DNA of 54,487 nucleotides from Bacteroidales bacterium UBA4363 (GTDB taxonomy: Bacteria; Bacteroidota; Bacteroidia; Bacteroidales; Paludibacteraceae), in the NCBI GenBank assembly GCA_002393965.1, contig DGSL01000025.1:77913-132399 (forward strand). The letters are read 5' to 3'. Numbering within the stretch: position 1 is the stretch's first letter; each line of letters opens with the position of its first letter. Positions 16,403 through 25,287 of the stretch are shown here, one piece after another. A program made the position numbers and the translations under genes. Under the pieces are notes generated by a model. That model saw only the letters and a program-made list of their open reading frames with translations. It was not told the origin of the DNA and ran no database searches.

Positions 16403-18403
16403 TCAGTACATTTTATAAGTCATCTTCGTAATGGTAAATTCGGTACGTCGGTTGATTTGATTTGCTATTTCCTGTTTATCCTTTGGTAGTTGCGATACAA
16501 ACTCCTCCGAAAGGACATCGCCTTCCTTGAAGAAGCGATACTTCTCAGCCATGGCCTGCGTCACCTTCACGGGGGATGTCTCTCCATATCCTTTGTAAGT
16601 CAGCCGATCGTCTTCGATGCCTGCGGCAATCAGGTAGTTCACGACTGCCTGAGCGCGACGTTCGGAAAGTCGTTGGTTGAACTCTTCGGTATCCACCATA
16701 TCGGTATGAGATGCGATTTCGATGGTGATATGTGGATTATCCTGGAGCATGTGAACGAGTCCGTTGAGTGCTTCTTCTGACTCTTTGCGCAGCGTATAGC
16801 GTCCGAAATCGAAAAAGATGTTCTCTATTGTAACCGGTTCGAGCATAGACGGCAGTTTGAAATCCTTGGTATAGTGTTTTGTCTTGTAGATACCGACAGT
16901 TGAGAAGTCACCTTTTTGGTTGAGGTGCGCTCGGCATGAAGCCTGCATCACGTAATTGACGCCCTTATCCAGTTTGAAATTGTAGGAACCATCTTTTTTT
17001 GTATGTACTTTCACATTAGTGCCGTCATCACCAACAATTCGAACGACGGCATCGGGGAGCGGTTGTCCCTTAAAATCCGTCACAAAGCCAGAAACGGCGA
17101 AATCGACCAGAGGTTCGCCGAAATAATAGATTTTGTCATACCCTTTCGGGTGATTGCGGTTGCTGCTGAAATACCCGTTTGATGTATGTCCGATGAAACT
17201 GATGCCAAAATCATCTCCATTGGAATTGATGGGAGCTCCCATATTCTTGACATTCCATTTCATATTATCTCCGGAGAAGTTGCTTGTGGCTTGGAAGATA
17301 TCCAGACCGCCCAGTCCCGGATGTCCGTTGGAGGAAAAGAAAAAAGTACCGGAAGGGGAGAAAGAAGGGAACATCTCATCGCCAGGTGTATTGATTTCCG
17401 GGCCGAGATTTTCGGGCAAGTCCCATTCGTTCCCCATTTTCTTTTTGCATCGCCATATATCTTTACCTCCATAGCCATTGGGGCGGTCAGAGACGAAATA
17501 GAGATACTGTCCGTCCGGAGAGAGTGCGGGGTGAGCGACGGAGATGGAGCTATCTTTGAGAAGAATGATTTGTTTTGGTTCGCCCCAATCACCTCCTGTG
17601 CGTTTAGATGCAAAAATAGCGGCGCCCAGACTTTGACCGTTCCGGATGCGACATTCGGTGTAAAACATTGTCTTGCCATCTGGAGAGAGTGAGCAAGCGC
17701 CTTCATCGTCCAGCGTATTGATGTCCTCGGAGAGGGGGGAAGGGTCTTCCCATTTCCCACCCCTTTTTTGTTTAACGACGTATAGATCGTTGTTACGGAT
17801 ACCTGTTATCTTGCTGTTTTTAATCCCTTTAGCACCTTTGGGGCTTCGAGACGAAGAGAAATAGACCATGGAGCCTTCCTCGTCGGCAACGACGGGACAG
17901 AACGTTGTTCCTTTTCTGGAGTTGAAAGCCGTCATTTCGTGTACGGAATAACGGGGAGGGCGTTTTGTCCAGATTTTTGCCGAGTCGCAGGATATAAGTC
18001 CATTGAGAGCCCATACGTTTGTCGAGTCCTTTTTTAGGTACCGCCGATAATTAGATGCTGCTTCGCCGTATCGTTTTGTTTTTCGCAGCACCTCCGCATA
18101 GTTCAGATAGACTGTTGAATCATCGGTTTTGTATCGTATAGCCTTTCGATAGGCTCCTTCGGCATGATTTGCGTCGTTGATCAGTCGGTAGCAGTCTGCC
18201 AGTCGATTATTCACTGTTCCTCTCATTTTTTTCTCTTTGGAAGGAATGCGAGAAGCGGCTCTTTTATATAGAGGAATGGCGGCTGCATATTCACCGATTT
18301 TGTATCGGGAATCCGCTTTCTTCACCATGCGGCCATATCCGCATGAGGAAAGAAGAATAGAAAAAAGCAGAAACAGAGGCAGAGTTCGGAATCTCCGTAG
18401 CAT
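16403..18403 (-). CDS. PorE-like OmpA-family lipoprotein (TPR, beta-propeller, CRD, OmpA)
   Basis: A 666-residue outer-membrane lipoprotein. The signal peptide ends at LLSSC, lipidated Cys21. Domains in order: TPR repeats (about 25-135, including YAAAIPLYKRAA), a PD40/WD40-like propeller (about 150-420, repeating SPDGxxMxFxS blades), a carboxypeptidase-regulatory-like domain (about 430-500), and an OmpA peptidoglycan-binding domain (about 545-665, IASHTDMVDTEEFNQRLSERRA). This is the architecture described for PorE of Porphyromonas gingivalis (about 670 aa), an accessory of the type IX secretion system. Bacteroidetes encode several such paralogues, so the T9SS role is likely, not shown. It has its own promoter and reads into thyA-folA. 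Confidence 0.82.
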   Translation of the reverse strand: MLRRFRTLPLFLLFSILLSSCGYGRMVKKADSRYKIGEYAAAIPLYKRAASRIPSKEKKMRGTVNNRLADCYRLINDANHAEGAYRKAIRYKTDDSTVYLNYAEVLRKTKRYGEAASNYRRYLKKDSTNVWALNGLISCDSAKIWTKRPPRYSVHEMTAFNSRKGTTFCPVVADEEGSMVYFSSSRSPKGAKGIKNSKITGIRNNDLYVVKQKRGGKWEDPSPLSEDINTLDDEGACSLSPDGKTMFYTECRIRNGQSLGAAIFASKRTGGDWGEPKQIILLKDSSISVAHPALSPDGQYLYFVSDRPNGYGGKDIWRCKKKMGNEWDLPENLGPEINTPGDEMFPSFSPSGTFFFSSNGHPGLGGLDIFQATSNFSGDNMKWNVKNMGAPINSNGDDFGISFIGHTSNGYFSSNRNHPKGYDKIYYFGEPLVDFAVSGFVTDFKGQPLPDAVVRIVGDDGTNVKVHTKKDGSYNFKLDKGVNYVMQASCRAHLNQKGDFSTVGIYKTKHYTKDFKLPSMLEPVTIENIFFDFGRYTLRKESEEALNGLVHMLQDNPHITIEIASHTDMVDTEEFNQRLSERRAQAVVNYLIAAGIEDDRLTYKGYGETSPVKVTQAMAEKYRFFKEGDVLSEEFVSQLPKDKQEIANQINRRTEFTITKMTYKMY

Positions 18404-18428
18404 TATTCAGTTAGATAGTGTTATTCCG

Positions 18429-18436
18429 CAAAGATA
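18429..18436 (-). promoter_or_regulatory. -7 box for PorE-like gene
   Basis: On the minus strand TATCTTTG, a full TAnnTTTG match, 26 bases before the start codon and inside the short gap after hemW. The -33 box would fall at the hemW end and is not clear. Confidence 0.5.
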
Positions 18437-18459
18437 ACGAAAAGGTGTGGTATTCTTTT

Positions 18460-19590
18460 TCAGTCGATGGAAAGAAGGTCGGAAATAATTGAGTCGGAGA
18501 GGAAGACGCCGTTCTGAGTCAATCTGAGGTAATCCTTTTCAAGTACTATTCTTCCCTGTTGCAGGTGAGGAGAGGCCATGGAGAGGCAGTAATTGTAGAG
18601 GATGGAGCCGTGAACATTCTTCAGTTCATGCAGGTTGATGCCTTGAACGGTTCGTAGGCGAGTCAAGATAAAATCATTGTATTTTTCTCTGCTGTTCAGG
18701 ATTTCGGTTATAGTGCCGACTTCTCCGTCATCGATTTTTTTGATATAGGAGTTGATGTCATTAGGATTCCAGCTTCTGGAGTTGAGATTGAAAGAATGGG
18801 CAGACGGTCCGACTCCCAGATAGGGAATGGACTGCCAATAGGAACTATTGTGTTTGGACTCAAATCCCGGGATGGCAAAATTAGATATTTCATATTGTAT
18901 AATCCCTTCTGCCTTCAATCGTTCCACTATGGTATGGTAAAAAGCCACACTCAGATTCTCATCGACAGGAGAAAGCAGTCCTCGTTTCACCTTATTGTAA
19001 AGAGAAGTTTTTTCCTCATAAGTCAGATGATAAGCAGAAACATGTTGTGGATTCAGGGATAACAATACATCTAGGTCCTTCATCAGGTCATCCATTTGTT
19101 CGTCCGGCCATCCATAGATCAGATCCAATGATATGTTCTCATATCCTGCCTCCCTGCAGTTGCGAATAGCATATATTGTATCTTCTGATATATTTCTTCG
19201 CATGAATAATTTCAATGTCTTGTCGTTTGAAGTTTGAAAGCCAACAGAAAGACGATTAAAAGGAAAATGGCGAAGAATTTGAATATAATTTTGGTCTAAA
19301 TCATCCGGGTTTGCTTCTATTGTTATCTCTTGGACATGGCTCAAATCAAACGAAGCATACAGCTCATTGAATAGAATGGAAAATTCCTCTTCGTTCAAAA
19401 GAGAAGGAGTTCCACCTCCGAAATAGATAGTTTTGATATCCTGATGAAGCAGGTAATCCTTACGAAGGGAAATTTCCTTTGCAATGGCCTGGATGATTTT
19501 GTCTCTAAGGTTCAGATTTGCAGTTGAAAAGAAATCGCAATACGAGCATTTTTGTTTACAGAAGGGGATATGAATATAGATTCCAGCCAT
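18460..19590 (-). CDS. hemW: radical SAM haem chaperone HemW
   Basis: A 376-residue radical SAM protein of the HemN-like HemW group, which binds haem and delivers it to apoproteins; it is not the coproporphyrinogen dehydrogenase. The start MAGIYIHIPFCKQKC places the Fe-S motif C11-K-Q-K-C15-S-Y-C18 at the usual position; the longer frame upstream has 15 unconserved residues. YFGGGTPSLL and the C-terminal FILTRLRTVQGI fit the family. The true HemN carries a further N-terminal CxxxCxxCxC version with a longer protein, not seen here. Confidence 0.9.
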   Translation of the reverse strand: MAGIYIHIPFCKQKCSYCDFFSTANLNLRDKIIQAIAKEISLRKDYLLHQDIKTIYFGGGTPSLLNEEEFSILFNELYASFDLSHVQEITIEANPDDLDQNYIQILRHFPFNRLSVGFQTSNDKTLKLFMRRNISEDTIYAIRNCREAGYENISLDLIYGWPDEQMDDLMKDLDVLLSLNPQHVSAYHLTYEEKTSLYNKVKRGLLSPVDENLSVAFYHTIVERLKAEGIIQYEISNFAIPGFESKHNSSYWQSIPYLGVGPSAHSFNLNSRSWNPNDINSYIKKIDDGEVGTITEILNSREKYNDFILTRLRTVQGINLHELKNVHGSILYNYCLSMASPHLQQGRIVLEKDYLRLTQNGVFLSDSIISDLLSID

Positions 19591-19791
19591 TGAACTTGTG
19601 GATTTCAGTTGCGAAAGTACTAAAAACCATCTCATATAGACTCTTTCTGAATGAAGAATCTGTTAGGAAAAGAAAAACAGGGTATGAGAACAGGAAAAGA
19701 TAAACACTTAAATTATAATAGATTGTAGATATGTAAGCGACAGAGGGTATCTATACAGAAATAGGTAGTGTGATATTTTTTTTGAATAAAA

Positions 19792-19823
19792 TTTGCAAAG
19801 AATTATTTTTCGTTCTACTTTTG
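19792..19823 (+). promoter_or_regulatory. promoter of tRNA-Pro
   Basis: TTTG at 19792-19795, a 20-base spacer, TACTTTTG at 19816-19823; 45 bases before the tRNA. Exact consensus. Confidence 0.8.
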
Positions 19824-19867
19824 CACCCGATTTCAAAAGGAGGAAAGAAAAACCTTCTGATGAGAAA

Positions 19868-19942
19868 CGGGGTGTAGCGCAGTCCGGTTAGCGTACCTGC
19901 TTTGGGAGCAGGTGGTCCCAGGTTCGAATCCTGGTACCCCGA
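19868..19942 (+). tRNA. tRNA-Pro(TGG)
   Basis: A complete cloverleaf: acceptor CGGGGTG pairs with TACCCCG (last pair G:T), D arm with GTTAGCGTA, anticodon stem CCTGC/GCAGG with loop TTTGGGA, anticodon TGG at 19903-19905, and T arm with GGTTCGAATCC. The 3' CCA is not encoded. It is followed at once by a terminator. Confidence 0.97.
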
Positions 19943-19945
19943 CTT

Positions 19946-19985
19946 TAAAAAGACCTGAATAACTTTTGTTATTCAGGTCTTTTTG
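19946..19985. terminator. terminator after tRNA-Pro
   Basis: AAAAAGACCTGAATAAC, TTTT loop, GTTATTCAGGTCTTTTT: a perfect 17-base-pair stem ending in T5. Confidence 0.93.
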
Positions 19986-20028
19986 TATATTTGGGTGATT
20001 TATATAGAAAATAACGAAGGTATAGACA

Positions 20029-21144
20029 ATGGATATAAACACAAGTAAAGTGATTGTGCGTGATATTTGCAGGATCATGGAGGAATATGCACCATTATGT
20101 CTGCAGGAAAGTTATGACAATGCCGGTTTGGTAATCGGGAATCGGGATCAGGTTGTCCGAAAGATCCTTGTATCCATAGATGTTACGGAAGCAGTTGTCG
20201 AGGAAGCCATTGAGAACCAGTGTGAAATGATTATCTCTCATCATCCGTTGATTTTTCGAGGACTACGAAAGATCACGGGTGGCAGTTCTGTAGAGCGAGC
20301 GGTCATCAACGCCATAAAGCATGAGGTTGCCATTTACGCGTCGCATACGAATTTAGACAAAGCGTATCTGGGTGTCAGTTGGAAGATGGCCGAGAAATTA
20401 GATTTGACGGATCTTCAGGTTCTGTCGCCTATTGCAGATGGATTATTGAAACTTGTTACATTTGTACCTGAGAGTCATTGGGAGAGTTTAAAGAAAGCAT
20501 TGTTCTCAGCCGGAGCCGGCACGATCGGAGCGTATGATTCCTGTAGTTTTTCCGTTCTAGGAACTGGCACCTTCCGTGCTACAGAATCGTGTCATCCGTA
20601 TGTAGGAGAGACAGGCATCGAGCATTTCGAAAAAGAGATGCGTCTTGAGGTGATTGTACCGGACTGTCGTCGAAATGAAGTTATAGAAGCCTTGCTACAA
20701 GAACATCCGTATGAGGAGCCTGTCTATGATTTTTATAAATTGTCCAATGATTGGCCACAGGTTGGGTTGGGAGTGGTAGGTAATTTGCCGGAAGAGCGTG
20801 AAGAGTTGGACGTGTTGCAAACGATAAAGCAAACTTTTGGATGTCGTTGTATCCGTCACACGCCTTTATTGGGCAGGAAGGTCCGTCGGATTGCCTTATG
20901 TGGTGGCAGCGGAGCTGAATTTCTGCCAATGGCGATTCGAAGTAAGGCGCAGATATATGTAACGGCAGATTGTAAATACCATGAGTTTTTTAATGCGGAA
21001 GATCAGATCATACTTGCAGATATAGGACATTTTGAGAGTGAGCAATTCACAAAAGAGTTAATTGTCGATTGTATAAAGAAAAAAATCCCTACATTTGCAT
21101 TTGTTTTTTCAAAAACTAATACGAATCCTATTAATTATTTATAA
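20029..21144 (+). CDS. Nif3-like dinuclear metal centre protein
   Basis: A 371-residue Nif3/YbgI/YqfO family protein (sometimes named GTP cyclohydrolase I type 2). Metal ligands fit: His71-His72 in IISHHPLIFRG, SHTNLD at about 109, and the C-terminal IGHFESEQF. The length shows the long form with the inserted CutA-like (YqfO) domain between the halves (about 135-245), containing RLEVIVP-type strands and HPYEEPVYD. Biochemical function is unsettled. The zinc-ribbon gene begins 6 bases after the stop, so they form an operon. Confidence 0.92.
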   Translation: MDINTSKVIVRDICRIMEEYAPLCLQESYDNAGLVIGNRDQVVRKILVSIDVTEAVVEEAIENQCEMIISHHPLIFRGLRKITGGSSVERAVINAIKHEVAIYASHTNLDKAYLGVSWKMAEKLDLTDLQVLSPIADGLLKLVTFVPESHWESLKKALFSAGAGTIGAYDSCSFSVLGTGTFRATESCHPYVGETGIEHFEKEMRLEVIVPDCRRNEVIEALLQEHPYEEPVYDFYKLSNDWPQVGLGVVGNLPEEREELDVLQTIKQTFGCRCIRHTPLLGRKVRRIALCGGSGAEFLPMAIRSKAQIYVTADCKYHEFFNAEDQIILADIGHFESEQFTKELIVDCIKKKIPTFAFVFSKTNTNPINYL

Positions 21145-21150
21145 GAACCT

Positions 21151-21993
21151 ATGGTACAGGCGGCTGACAAAAAGGAAATCACTGTAGAAGAAAAACTGCT
21201 TGCGCTGCATGAATTGCAGGAAGTTGCCACGAGCATTGATAAAATCAAGACCCTTCGCGGTGAGTTGCCTCTGGAGGTGCAGGATCTCGAAGATGAGGTT
21301 GCTGGTCTGACTACTCGCATTGAGAAATACAAGGCAGAGATCAGTCAGAACGATCAGGAGATTAAGAACAAGAAGATAGAAATCAGTGAGGCCAATGACT
21401 TGATTGAGAAGTACAATACCCAACTCAACAATGTCAGCAATAACCGCGAGTATGACCGTCTGTCAAAAGAGATAGAGTTCAAGCAATTAGAGAACACGCT
21501 TGCAGAGAAGCGCATTAAGGAATTTACCTATGCCATTGAGAATAAGCAAGCCGAGGTCAATGAAGCTGAAGCGTTGAAGGCAGACAAGGTTGCTGTATTG
21601 TCTCAGAAGCAGGAAGAGTTGGACAATATCATTAAAGAAACGAAGGCGGAAGAAGAAAAGCTTATTGCCAAGGCGCAGAAGATAGAGGAGACAATAGAGC
21701 CACGTCTTTTGAGTGCATTCAAGCGTATTCGTAAGAACGCCCGTAACGGTTTAGCAGTCGTAGGTATTGATCGTGATGCCTGTGGTGGTTGTTTCAACAA
21801 GATACCGGCTCAGCGTCAGTTGGATATCCGTTCCAGAAAGAAGATCATCGTCTGTGAGTATTGTGGTCGAATCCTGGTTGATGCCGAATTGGGAAAGAAT
21901 CCATCGGAAGAAGTGCAGGAGGAAGTAGCACCAAAGAAAACGGCTCGTAAGACAGCTTCAAAGAAGACAACAACGAAAAAGGCTGCCAAGTAA
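21151..21993 (+). CDS. zinc-ribbon coiled-coil protein (CT398-like)
   Basis: A 280-residue protein: an alpha-helical coiled coil over about residues 5-190 rich in Glu/Lys heptads, then a C4 zinc ribbon, CGGC about 210 and CEYC about 235, and a Lys/Ala/Thr-rich tail (KKTARKTASKK) resembling histone-H1-like tails. This is the CT398/Cdsz-like family (zinc ribbon, DUF164). Its partner gene is Nif3-like, a pairing that is conserved in many bacteria. The role is unknown; the basic tail suggests nucleic acid contact. Confidence 0.88.
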   Translation: MVQAADKKEITVEEKLLALHELQEVATSIDKIKTLRGELPLEVQDLEDEVAGLTTRIEKYKAEISQNDQEIKNKKIEISEANDLIEKYNTQLNNVSNNREYDRLSKEIEFKQLENTLAEKRIKEFTYAIENKQAEVNEAEALKADKVAVLSQKQEELDNIIKETKAEEEKLIAKAQKIEETIEPRLLSAFKRIRKNARNGLAVVGIDRDACGGCFNKIPAQRQLDIRSRKKIIVCEYCGRILVDAELGKNPSEEVQEEVAPKKTARKTASKKTTTKKAAK

Positions 21994-22022
21994 GAGGGTA
22001 GCGGTTGAGAAAATAAAAATTC

Positions 22023-22057
22023 AGAGAGCAGGAAACATGGTTTCCTGCTCTCTTTTT
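22023..22057 (+). terminator. terminator after zinc-ribbon gene
   Basis: AGAGAGCAGGAAAC-ATG-GTTTCCTGCTCTCT, a perfect 14-base-pair stem followed by TTTT. Confidence 0.92.
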
Positions 22058-22438
22058 ATATCATCCTTGTAATGTATGGTTAGAGAGAAACGACTTGAAA
22101 GAAAGGAGTGAGAGACGAAAGGAGGGAGAGAAAGGAGACAGAGGAGATATAAGAAGGACTGAGAGGGTGTAGAGAGAGTAGAGGGTATAATGTAGGGTTA
22201 AGAAATGACTTTGACAACATGGATACAGGTAAACTAACAAAACTATTGAATTTGTTGTGGGGGATTGAAAGATTATAAAAGTTACGACCTTTTTTGACCA
22301 ATAAATTATGTAAAGTATTTCAGAAGAGCAGAATTGAAGAAAAAGATGGAAGAGGATGGGGGAGGACGAATAGGAAAGATTCTCATCCGAAGACATGAAG
22401 AAAGGACGTTCGTCAATAATAGCACAAAATTCATAATA
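22058..22438. other. purine-rich then AT-rich non-coding spacer
   Basis: From 22080 to about 22200 the plus strand is almost all purines (GAGAGA, AAAGGAGG words). No open frame here has convincing coding character. The remainder is mixed AT-rich sequence leading to the operator-like array. Confidence 0.5.
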
Positions 22439-22476
22439 TTACAAATGTAATATCGTTAGTATGATTACAAATGTAA
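22439..22476. promoter_or_regulatory. pair of TTACAAATGTAA operator-like palindromes
   Basis: Identical 12-base sites at 22439-22450 and 22465-22476, starts 26 bases apart. The first extends to arms of eight (ATATTACA/TGTAATAT), the second to six. Two identical copies on one helix face spacing, upstream of a gene for an HTH protein, look like operators. Confidence 0.55.
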
Positions 22477-22569
22477 TTATATGTTATTCCCGTATAAATT
22501 TAATGTTTTTCATATTTACAAAGTTAACATACAATAATCACTGTCCAGGTCTTCTGATCCAGTTAAAAT

Positions 22570-22594
22570 ATTTACATTTATACATAGTGTAAAT
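22570..22594. promoter_or_regulatory. half-site pair related to TTACAAATGTAA
   Basis: ATTTACA (22570-22576) and TGTAAAT (22588-22594) form a 7-base inverted repeat with an 11-base spacer. It shares the TTACA/TGTAA arms of the operator-like sites. Between here and 22890 the sequence is very AT-rich, with further partial words such as ATGTAAC, and no open frame of note. Confidence 0.4.
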
Positions 22595-22868
22595 GAAATG
22601 TTAAAGCCTAAATAATTATGTGATATTATATATTTTATAATCTGTAAATCAGCATTTTATTTGTTAATATTAAAGTAATACAATATTGTTAGAGTACCTA
22701 TAGTGTTAAGTTCTGTTATAATTCCTTTCTCCTCTTGTTAAAATCATTATTATGTTATTCTTATTCAGTATTTTAATTCAATTTGATAAAGTGAAATATA
22801 TGATTTTAGAGAGTAAATAATCATTATCGACTTTAAAATGTAACATTTCTATATGTTAGATATGTAAT

Positions 22869-22902
22869 TTTGTATTTTGATGGAAACTATTTACATTTGC
22901 AA
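22869..22902 (+). promoter_or_regulatory. promoter overlapping an operator-like site
   Basis: TTTG at 22869-22872, a 19-base spacer, and TACATTTG at 22892-22899, a full TAnnTTTG box. That box lies within TTACATTTGCAA (22891-22902), which is the reverse complement of the TTACAAATGTAA site with one change. A regulator bound here would cover the -7 element. A further copy, ATACAAATGTAA, is at 22945-22956 inside the gene. Confidence 0.55.
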
Positions 22903-22925
22903 GTAGTCATGAAGAGATATTAGAA

Positions 22926-23651
22926 ATGGAAAATATTGGAGAAAATACAAATGTAACAAGTCAGAGTGGCATTGTCAGTCGAATCGAGCAAGTGATTAAA
23001 GATACCGGGTTGACTCAGTCCGCATTTGCCAAGCGAATCAATGAAAATCCCACGAAGTTCTCTCATATCTTCAAGGGGAGGAATCGTCCGAGTTTAGACT
23101 TAATCATGAAGATTGCGACTACCTTTCCTTCCATCCATCTGGAGTGGTTAGTTCTGGGGAAGGGAACGGCATGGGATTCTCAGAATCAGACGGTTGAATC
23201 TCCTTCTCATAGTATAAATACGGAAGAGATGAACTCGGTACAGTCTGATGTTGTGATCCGTGGAGAGGTTGATGGGTTATTGCCATTTGATATTATTGAA
23301 CATAATGAAATAAGCGGAACATCTTCCGGAGTCAACGAACCGATGAGAGGTGGAATTTTCGAACAAAAAGAAACAAGGTCTTTCGAGGGTGTTGTTGAAA
23401 GAGAAAACGTAGATGAAAAAAGAGAGTCATCAGCTCGTACCGGTGAGCTTGAAGGAGAGAGGGTTCGTAAGTGGGGATTAAAAAAGGATGGAGAGTGGGA
23501 CAGTGAACGTGAAAGAGAACAGGAAGAAGACGTTAAAGAGACGTCGCAGCAAGCAGCCGTGCGTTATTCCGGTGTATTGAGTAAGAATAAAAAGATAAAG
23601 CGCATCATCCTATTGTATGACGACAACAGTTTTGATGACTACGTAAAATAG
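22926..23651 (+). CDS. XRE-type helix-turn-helix regulator
   Basis: A 241-residue protein. The N-terminal domain (about 15-80) is an XRE/Cro-type HTH: IEQVIKDTGLTQSAFAKRI, then NPTKFSHIFKGRNRPSLDLIMKI and WLVLGKG, the form common in Bacteroidales. A long middle (about 90-215) is low in complexity, very rich in Glu, Arg, Ser and Gly, and probably disordered. The last 20 residues, KIKRIILLYDDNSFDDYVK, match the conserved C-terminal tail of this Bacteroidales group. No protease or LexA-like domain is seen. Upstream palindromes, one over the -7 box and one in the coding start, suggest self-repression. Target genes are unknown. Confidence 0.8.
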   Translation: MENIGENTNVTSQSGIVSRIEQVIKDTGLTQSAFAKRINENPTKFSHIFKGRNRPSLDLIMKIATTFPSIHLEWLVLGKGTAWDSQNQTVESPSHSINTEEMNSVQSDVVIRGEVDGLLPFDIIEHNEISGTSSGVNEPMRGGIFEQKETRSFEGVVERENVDEKRESSARTGELEGERVRKWGLKKDGEWDSEREREQEEDVKETSQQAAVRYSGVLSKNKKIKRIILLYDDNSFDDYVK

Positions 23652-24129
23652 GATTTTTGGGGGATAAAAAGGTAAAAGAAGAAAAAGGATGGTGTAGAAA
23701 AGGTCAAAGAGGCGAGGGTACTGGTGGAAGGAGAAAGATAGAAAAAGGCAAAGAAAAAGGGACTGGAGAAAGGGGCAATGAGACAGTTTATAAGGGGTAA
23801 TGGATAAGGAGAATGCGACAAAGAGAGGATGAGGGGAATGTAGAATGTAGAAAGTTGTGAGTCGCAGCGGGAATGATGGTAAGAGTATAGCTCCGACTAA
23901 ACTGTAAAAGGGAGGAAGTATAAGGTGGAGGAAGCAAAAGAGGAGAACATTCGCCTCTTTGTTAATTATCCGTTCATATGAGAGAGCATACGAACCATTT
24001 CGCCGTTGAATGGAAAACGGTCATGTCGAGATGAAAATCGTTTTCGGTAATGCCTGAAGATGATCGTATAGATTTCCTATCTGGTGATGGGAGGGGATCG
24101 CGCATCCAGTGCATGGTAGGGCAGAACTT
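23652..24129. other. purine-rich intergenic region
   Basis: No credible gene. The plus strand is strongly purine-biased to about 23940. A weak stem CAAAAGAGG/CCTCTTTG at 23935-23961 could end transcription from the regulator gene but lacks a T run. The remainder lies downstream of dxr. Confidence 0.5.
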
Positions 24130-25287
24130 TCAGTATGAAGCCAGCAGTTCAGTAGCCTTGATACGTGCTTCCTTATCGGACTCGAAATAATCGTCGAGGT
24201 CTGGTGATGTCGTGAATGCTCCGTTCTCCATTGTCTGTTCGATGATGTCCGGAATAGCGAGGAATGGAATGCGTCCGTCGCGGAAGGCTTGGTTTGCCAC
24301 TTCGTTGGCAGCATTGACGAGACAGGATGCTGTTCCACCCCGTCGTAGTGCCTCATAGGCCAGTCGGAGGCAAGGGAACCGTTCTGGGTCGGGATTCTCA
24401 AACGTCAGGGTATTGTAATGATCGAAAGAGAGGCGTTCGTTGTTTGATTTCAGTCGATTCGGGTAGGAGAAAGCCAATTGGATAGGCAGTCGCATATCTG
24501 GAGTGCCGAGTTGTGCCATGACCGCCCCGTCGATGAACTGCACCATAGAATGGATCACTGACTGAGGGTGAACGACGACCTGGATACGGTCGTGTGTCAC
24601 GTCGAAGAGCCATCGAGCCTCTGTCACCTCGAAACCCTTATTCATCATTGTTGCCGAGTCGATTGTGATTTTTGCTCCCATGTGCCAGTTGGGGTGGTTG
24701 AGTGCCTGTTGAGGAGTGACCGAGCGCATCTGTTCGTAGGTGAACGTCCGGAACGGGCCTCCGGAAGCGGTGATGATAAGTTTCTCTATTTCATTCTCCT
24801 GAGCCCCCATTAGGCATTGGAAGATGGCGGAGTGTTCGGAATCGACGGGGATGATGGGAGCGTGGTTTTCCAAGCAGAGCTGTGTGATGAGTGCGCCCGC
24901 TACGACCAGCGTTTCCTTGTTGGCGAGTGCGATGGTCTTGTGTGCCTTGATAGCAGCGATAGTAGGGCGCAGCCCGGCGAATCCGACCATCGCCGTCAGG
25001 ACGATATCGACACAGTCCAGGGAAGCCACCTCGCATAGTGCTTCTGGTCCGGCATAGACCTTCATAGGCAGATTGGCGAGTGCCTCTCTGACGTGTTCGT
25101 ATTCCGTCTTATCGGCTATGACGACGAATTCGGGGTTGTACTTACGAGCCTGTCTGATCAGCAGGTCGGCATTGTGACCAGCGGTCAGAGCATAGGCCTC
25201 GAAAGCGTCGGGATGCTGTTCGATGACGTCGAGAGCCTGTGTCCCGATAGAGCCTGTGGAGCCGAGAATTGTGATTTTCTTCTTCAT
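24130..25287 (-). CDS. dxr: 1-deoxy-D-xylulose 5-phosphate reductoisomerase
   Basis: A 385-residue DXP reductoisomerase (IspC), the second step of the MEP isoprenoid pathway. The NADPH loop ILGSTGSIG is near the N-terminus; the catalytic and metal part includes VDSEHSAIFQ, TASGGPF, NHPNWHMGAKITIDSATMMNKG and EVTEARWLF, all strongly conserved. The start MKKKITILGS is used; 13 residues upstream in frame are not family-like. ispE of the same pathway is at 43 kb. Confidence 0.96.
   Translation of the reverse strand: MKKKITILGSTGSIGTQALDVIEQHPDAFEAYALTAGHNADLLIRQARKYNPEFVVIADKTEYEHVREALANLPMKVYAGPEALCEVASLDCVDIVLTAMVGFAGLRPTIAAIKAHKTIALANKETLVVAGALITQLCLENHAPIIPVDSEHSAIFQCLMGAQENEIEKLIITASGGPFRTFTYEQMRSVTPQQALNHPNWHMGAKITIDSATMMNKGFEVTEARWLFDVTHDRIQVVVHPQSVIHSMVQFIDGAVMAQLGTPDMRLPIQLAFSYPNRLKSNNERLSFDHYNTLTFENPDPERFPCLRLAYEALRRGGTASCLVNAANEVANQAFRDGRIPFLAIPDIIEQTMENGAFTTSPDLDDYFESDKEARIKATELLASY

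Noticed and set aside
19833..20078. An 81-residue minus-strand open frame with a PGFEPGTTCSQS-like stretch
   Set aside because: This stretch is the antisense of the tRNA-Pro gene, a well-known source of false proteins.
22439..22476. CRISPR or phage attachment repeats
   Set aside because: Sites are only 12 bases, palindromic and near a regulator; no integrase or phage gene is in the window.
22926..23651. Phage CI-type repressor marking a prophage
   Set aside because: No LexA/CI peptidase domain and no phage genes on either side; the form is a common Bacteroidales chromosomal one.
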